DNA of 21,428 nt from a virus, in the IMG/VR virus record IMGVR_UViG_3300048597_000112, positions 1 to 21,428 of that record, one strand, 5' to 3'. Positions 19,409 through 21,428 of this stretch are shown here, in pieces. Below the pieces are notes generated by a model. That model made no database searches. It was not told the origin of the DNA and saw nothing but the letters and a program-made list of their open reading frames with translations. The translations under genes and the position numbers were made by a program. The number at the start of each line of letters is the position of its first letter. Position 1 is the first letter of the stretch.

Positions 19409-20202
19409 TGGTCTACGCAGTCGCGATGGTCAAGGATGAGGCCGACATCATTGCCGAGAGCGTCGGCTGGATGCTGACGCAGGTGGACAAGGTGGTCGTC
19501 ATGGACAACGGCTCCACGGATGGCACCCGTGAAATCCTGGCCGACCTTGACGTGACCCTGATTGACGACCCCGAGGTGGGCTATTACCAGTCGCGGAAGA
19601 TGTCCCGCCTTGCCGAGCTTTGCCGGGATGCCGGTGCGGAGTGGGTCGTGCCGTTCGACGCCGACGAGATCCACCGGGCCAACACACACAGCACCTTGCG
19701 CGCCGCGCTCCTTTCGCTACCGGAGGACGTGCTGGTCTGCGAGTCGCGGCTGTTCGACCACGTTGCCACCGGGCTAGACGGCGAAGGTGCGCCGGTTGAG
19801 CGGATGAAGTACCGCCGCGCCGAATGCTCCCCGCTTCGCAAGGTGGCGGTCAGGGCCGTAGAGGGCGTTCAGATTCACCAGGGCAATCATTCCGCGACCT
19901 TCCCCGACCGTCCGCACCCAAAGGCGGTCACAAGTCTGACAGAAGTCAGACATTTCCCGTATCGCTCAGTCGGGCAGTTCGTTAGCAAGGTCCGAAACGG
20001 CGCGGCAGCCTACGCGGCCTCCGACCTCCCCGAGTCCGCCGGTTCACACTGGCGGCAGTACGGCAAGATCCTTGACGAGCGGGGCGAGGACGGCATTGCC
20101 GAAATCTTCCATACATGGTTTTACCGGGAGAACCCGAACGGTGAATACACCGTTGGCGCGGAGGTTCAGCCCGGCCTTGTGTTCGATCCGTGTCGTCTGT
20201 AG
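19408..20202 (+). CDS. Glycosyltransferase family 2 (264 aa)
   Basis: ATG 19408 overlaps the previous stop, with GGGAGGGG at 19394-19401. It is a clear family 2 enzyme: MVYAVAMVKDEADIIAESVG, then VVVMDNGSTDGTREILADL with D33 to T40, then WVVPFDADEIHRANTHSTLR with D84 and D86. The C-terminal half (HQGNHSATFPDRPHPKAVTS, RHFPYRSVGQFVSKVRNGAA) is typical of enzymes annotated as Glyco_tranf_2_4. It should use a nucleotide sugar and a metal ion. Acceptor unknown. It ends 13 bases inside the next gene. Confidence 0.9.
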   Translation: MVYAVAMVKDEADIIAESVGWMLTQVDKVVVMDNGSTDGTREILADLDVTLIDDPEVGYYQSRKMSRLAELCRDAGAEWVVPFDADEIHRANTHSTLRAALLSLPEDVLVCESRLFDHVATGLDGEGAPVERMKYRRAECSPLRKVAVRAVEGVQIHQGNHSATFPDRPHPKAVTSLTEVRHFPYRSVGQFVSKVRNGAAAYAASDLPESAGSHWRQYGKILDERGEDGIAEIFHTWFYRENPNGEYTVGAEVQPGLVFDPCRL

Positions 20203-20630
20203 AGATAGTAATTCCCTGGCTGCCCGGTTGTATCCACCGCACCCGCGCCCTCGGATATATCACGACCCGCCACACTCACCCGCTTACGGTGGCGCACGGT
20301 TCTTCACCGTGGGTAAAGGCCAACGCGGTTATGCCCGCAGTCGCCCGCTCGACCGCAGACATCGTGGTCGTTTCCGACGCGGACGTGTGGTGTGATCTGA
20401 CCGAAGCCATCGAGGCCGTCAAGTGCGGCGCACCGTGGGCCAAGCCACACCGGGACGTGTATCGCCTGAGCGAGGCCGGGACGGAAGCCTTCTACAGCGG
20501 CGCTGACTACCGCGACCTGCCGCTCGACCGCGAGGTATATCGCGGTGTTGCGGGCGGTGGCGTGGTGGTCGCTCGAAGGGAGGTGATCCTTTCCATCCCG
20601 CTTGATTCGCGCTTTACGGGATGGGGCTAG
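20190..20630 (+). CDS. Glycosyltransferase, N-terminal part of a split gene (146 aa)
   Basis: GTG 20190 is the only reasonable start, overlapping the gene before. The product has VEIVIPWLPGCIHRTRALGY, TADIVVVSDADVWCDLTEAI with D63 and D65, and VYRGVAGGGVVVARREVILS. It ends abruptly at SRFTGWG followed by TAG. Family members continue here with GGEDESWAF-like residues for the catalytic base. Those residues appear in the next frame (20621-20860). Removing the five bases TAGTT at 20628-20632 joins both into one frame reading FTGWGGQEDESWAF. So this is either a broken gene, two chains made separately, or a frameshifted product. Confidence 0.8.
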   Translation: MSSVEIVIPWLPGCIHRTRALGYITTRHTHPLTVAHGSSPWVKANAVMPAVARSTADIVVVSDADVWCDLTEAIEAVKCGAPWAKPHRDVYRLSEAGTEAFYSGADYRDLPLDREVYRGVAGGGVVVARREVILSIPLDSRFTGWG

Positions 20631-20860
20631 TTGGTCAAGAGGATGAATCGTGGGCGTTCGCACTTCACGCGCTGGCTGGCCCGGCGTACCTCGGATCGGA
20701 AGACCTCATTCACCTTTGGCACCCGCCGCAGCCGAGATTGAGCCAGAGAAAAGGATCGTCGGAGTCGTGGAACCTTATGCGGCGATACCTCGCAGCGCGG
20801 CGAGACCCGGCGGCAATGCGAAGTTTGATTGAGGAGGGGCGTTGTTCAAGTTCAAGTTGA
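20621..20860 (+). CDS. Glycosyltransferase, C-terminal part of a split gene (79 aa)
   Basis: ATG 20621 overlaps the stop of the N-terminal half, within ATGGGGCTAG. The product MGLVGQEDESWAFALHALAG, then PAYLGSEDLIHLWHPPQPRL, then SWNLMRRYLAARRDPAAMRS, carries the QEDESWAF acidic motif and the HLWHP segment. These normally end this glycosyltransferase family and supply the catalytic base and acceptor site. The piece cannot work alone. Restart of ribosomes at the overlapping ATG could make it in trans. The conserved ending argues against long-term decay, so the split is recent, still functional, or a sequencing error. Confidence 0.75.
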   Translation: MGLVGQEDESWAFALHALAGPAYLGSEDLIHLWHPPQPRLSQRKGSSESWNLMRRYLAARRDPAAMRSLIEEGRCSSSS

Positions 20861-21428
20861 CCTGCTGCGACTGCGGCACAGAATGGTCCTACGAACGAAA
20901 CGTGAAAGCCGGGAATCTTCCGGCGCGTTGCTCGGAGTGCAAGTCCGAGCACAACCGGCAGTACCACCGCCGCTGGCGACGCAGGAACCCGGAAAGCAGC
21001 CGAGCGTCCAAGAAGAAGTGGATTGAAGCCAACCCGGAAAAGATGGCAGCCGCCAGGGCAAAGTGGGAGCGCGAGAACCCCGAGGCAAGGCGCGAGTTTC
21101 GCAGGGCGCGAAAGCGGCTTGACCCCGTGGCAAACAGGGCATATGTAAGCGCCCGGAAGGCTCGGCTGAGGGCGGCCACCACTATCCCTGTGCCAGCGGA
21201 GGCGATACGTCAACGCTTTGAGGTTTTCGGCCACCGCTGCTGGATATGTGGCGAGGAGGGAACCACGCTCGATCACGTCAAGCCAATCAGCAAGGGCGGA
21301 GCACACCTTCCATGCAACATCCGCCCCGCCTGCACGACCTGTAACAGCAAAAAGGGTGCCACCTGGCCTTTCCGACCACTGGAGATACATGCTCTCGAAC
21401 CTACTCAATCGCCCGTGTCAGATCGTGA
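20842..21428 (+). CDS. HNH-type endonuclease with N-terminal zinc site, 3' end cut off
   Basis: TTG 20842 follows GAGGAGGGG at 20831-20839 and overlaps the gene before. The frame stays open for 195 codons to the window end. Residues 1-40 hold LTCCDCGTEW and ARCSECKSEH (C8/C11 and C30/C33), a probable zinc ribbon. Residues 40-110 are a basic linker (RQYHRRWRRRNPESSRASKK). The HNH core is HRCWICGEEG with C133/C136, LDHVKPISKGG with H145, CNIRPACTTCNSKKG with N159, C164, C167 and N168 in the last position, an HNN form. This is typical of phage homing or accessory nucleases. It borders the sugar island and may have helped it move. Confidence 0.85.
   Translation, partial: MFKFKLTCCDCGTEWSYERNVKAGNLPARCSECKSEHNRQYHRRWRRRNPESSRASKKKWIEANPEKMAAARAKWERENPEARREFRRARKRLDPVANRAYVSARKARLRAATTIPVPAEAIRQRFEVFGHRCWICGEEGTTLDHVKPISKGGAHLPCNIRPACTTCNSKKGATWPFRPLEIHALEPTQSPVSDR

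Noticed and set aside
1-21428. CRISPR arrays, insertion sequences and integrase genes
   Set aside because: No spaced direct repeats, transposase motifs or recombinase motifs were seen, so lysogeny cannot be judged from this window.

Overview
This window is one strand of a tailed double-stranded DNA phage or prophage genome (Caudoviricetes, siphovirus-like head module). Every convincing gene lies on the + strand. The DNA is GC-rich, genes are packed with ATGA, GTGA and TAATG stop/start overlaps, and GTG and TTG starts are common. The mix of HNH nuclease, small and large terminase, SPP1-type portal, MuF-like protein and SU10-type major capsid protein resembles phages of Actinobacteria. The host is an inference; nothing in the window names it.

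Layout. (1) Bases 1-4104: a run of about thirteen mostly unrecognised small genes, starting with the end of a pentapeptide-repeat protein. They include a gene with an Ala/His/Tyr repeat tract and two tiny membrane proteins. (2) Bases 4101-5232: an RNA-rich island. It holds a TATAAT promoter candidate, a structured RNA ending in a textbook terminator, two small genes, a second terminator-like hairpin, a 78-nt tRNA-like element resembling the tRNA-like domain of tmRNA (with a G3-U70 pair and encoded CCA but no anticodon arm), several inverted repeats and a near-perfect three-way-junction fold. (3) Bases 5233-6477: small genes ending in an HNH nuclease. (4) Bases 6478-16806: a 140-base gap that could hold cos, then small and large terminase, portal, MuF-like protein, scaffold, major capsid protein, a set of small virion proteins including two tandem paralogues, and a head-tail connector with an extra N-terminal domain. 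(5) Bases 16787-20860: a sugar island of five glycosyltransferase-type genes and one NAD-dependent epimerase. The last glycosyltransferase is broken in two by what looks like a 5-base insertion. (6) From 20842 to the window end: a second HNH-type nuclease, cut off by the window.

How the parts fit. HNH, terminase and portal would cut and pump DNA into a head built from scaffold, capsid and accessory proteins. The connector closes the head for a tail whose genes must lie beyond the window. The sugar genes sit where tail genes would normally begin, in the same direction and overlapping the connector gene, so they are probably transcribed late with the head genes. Decoration of virion proteins with sugars is the simplest reading, but it is an inference. 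If cos lies at 6478-6617, the small genes at 1-6477 are the right end of the genome joined to the left end in this assembly.

The most unusual material is the noncoding island at 4101-5232, above all the alanine-type tRNA-like element and the three-way junction.
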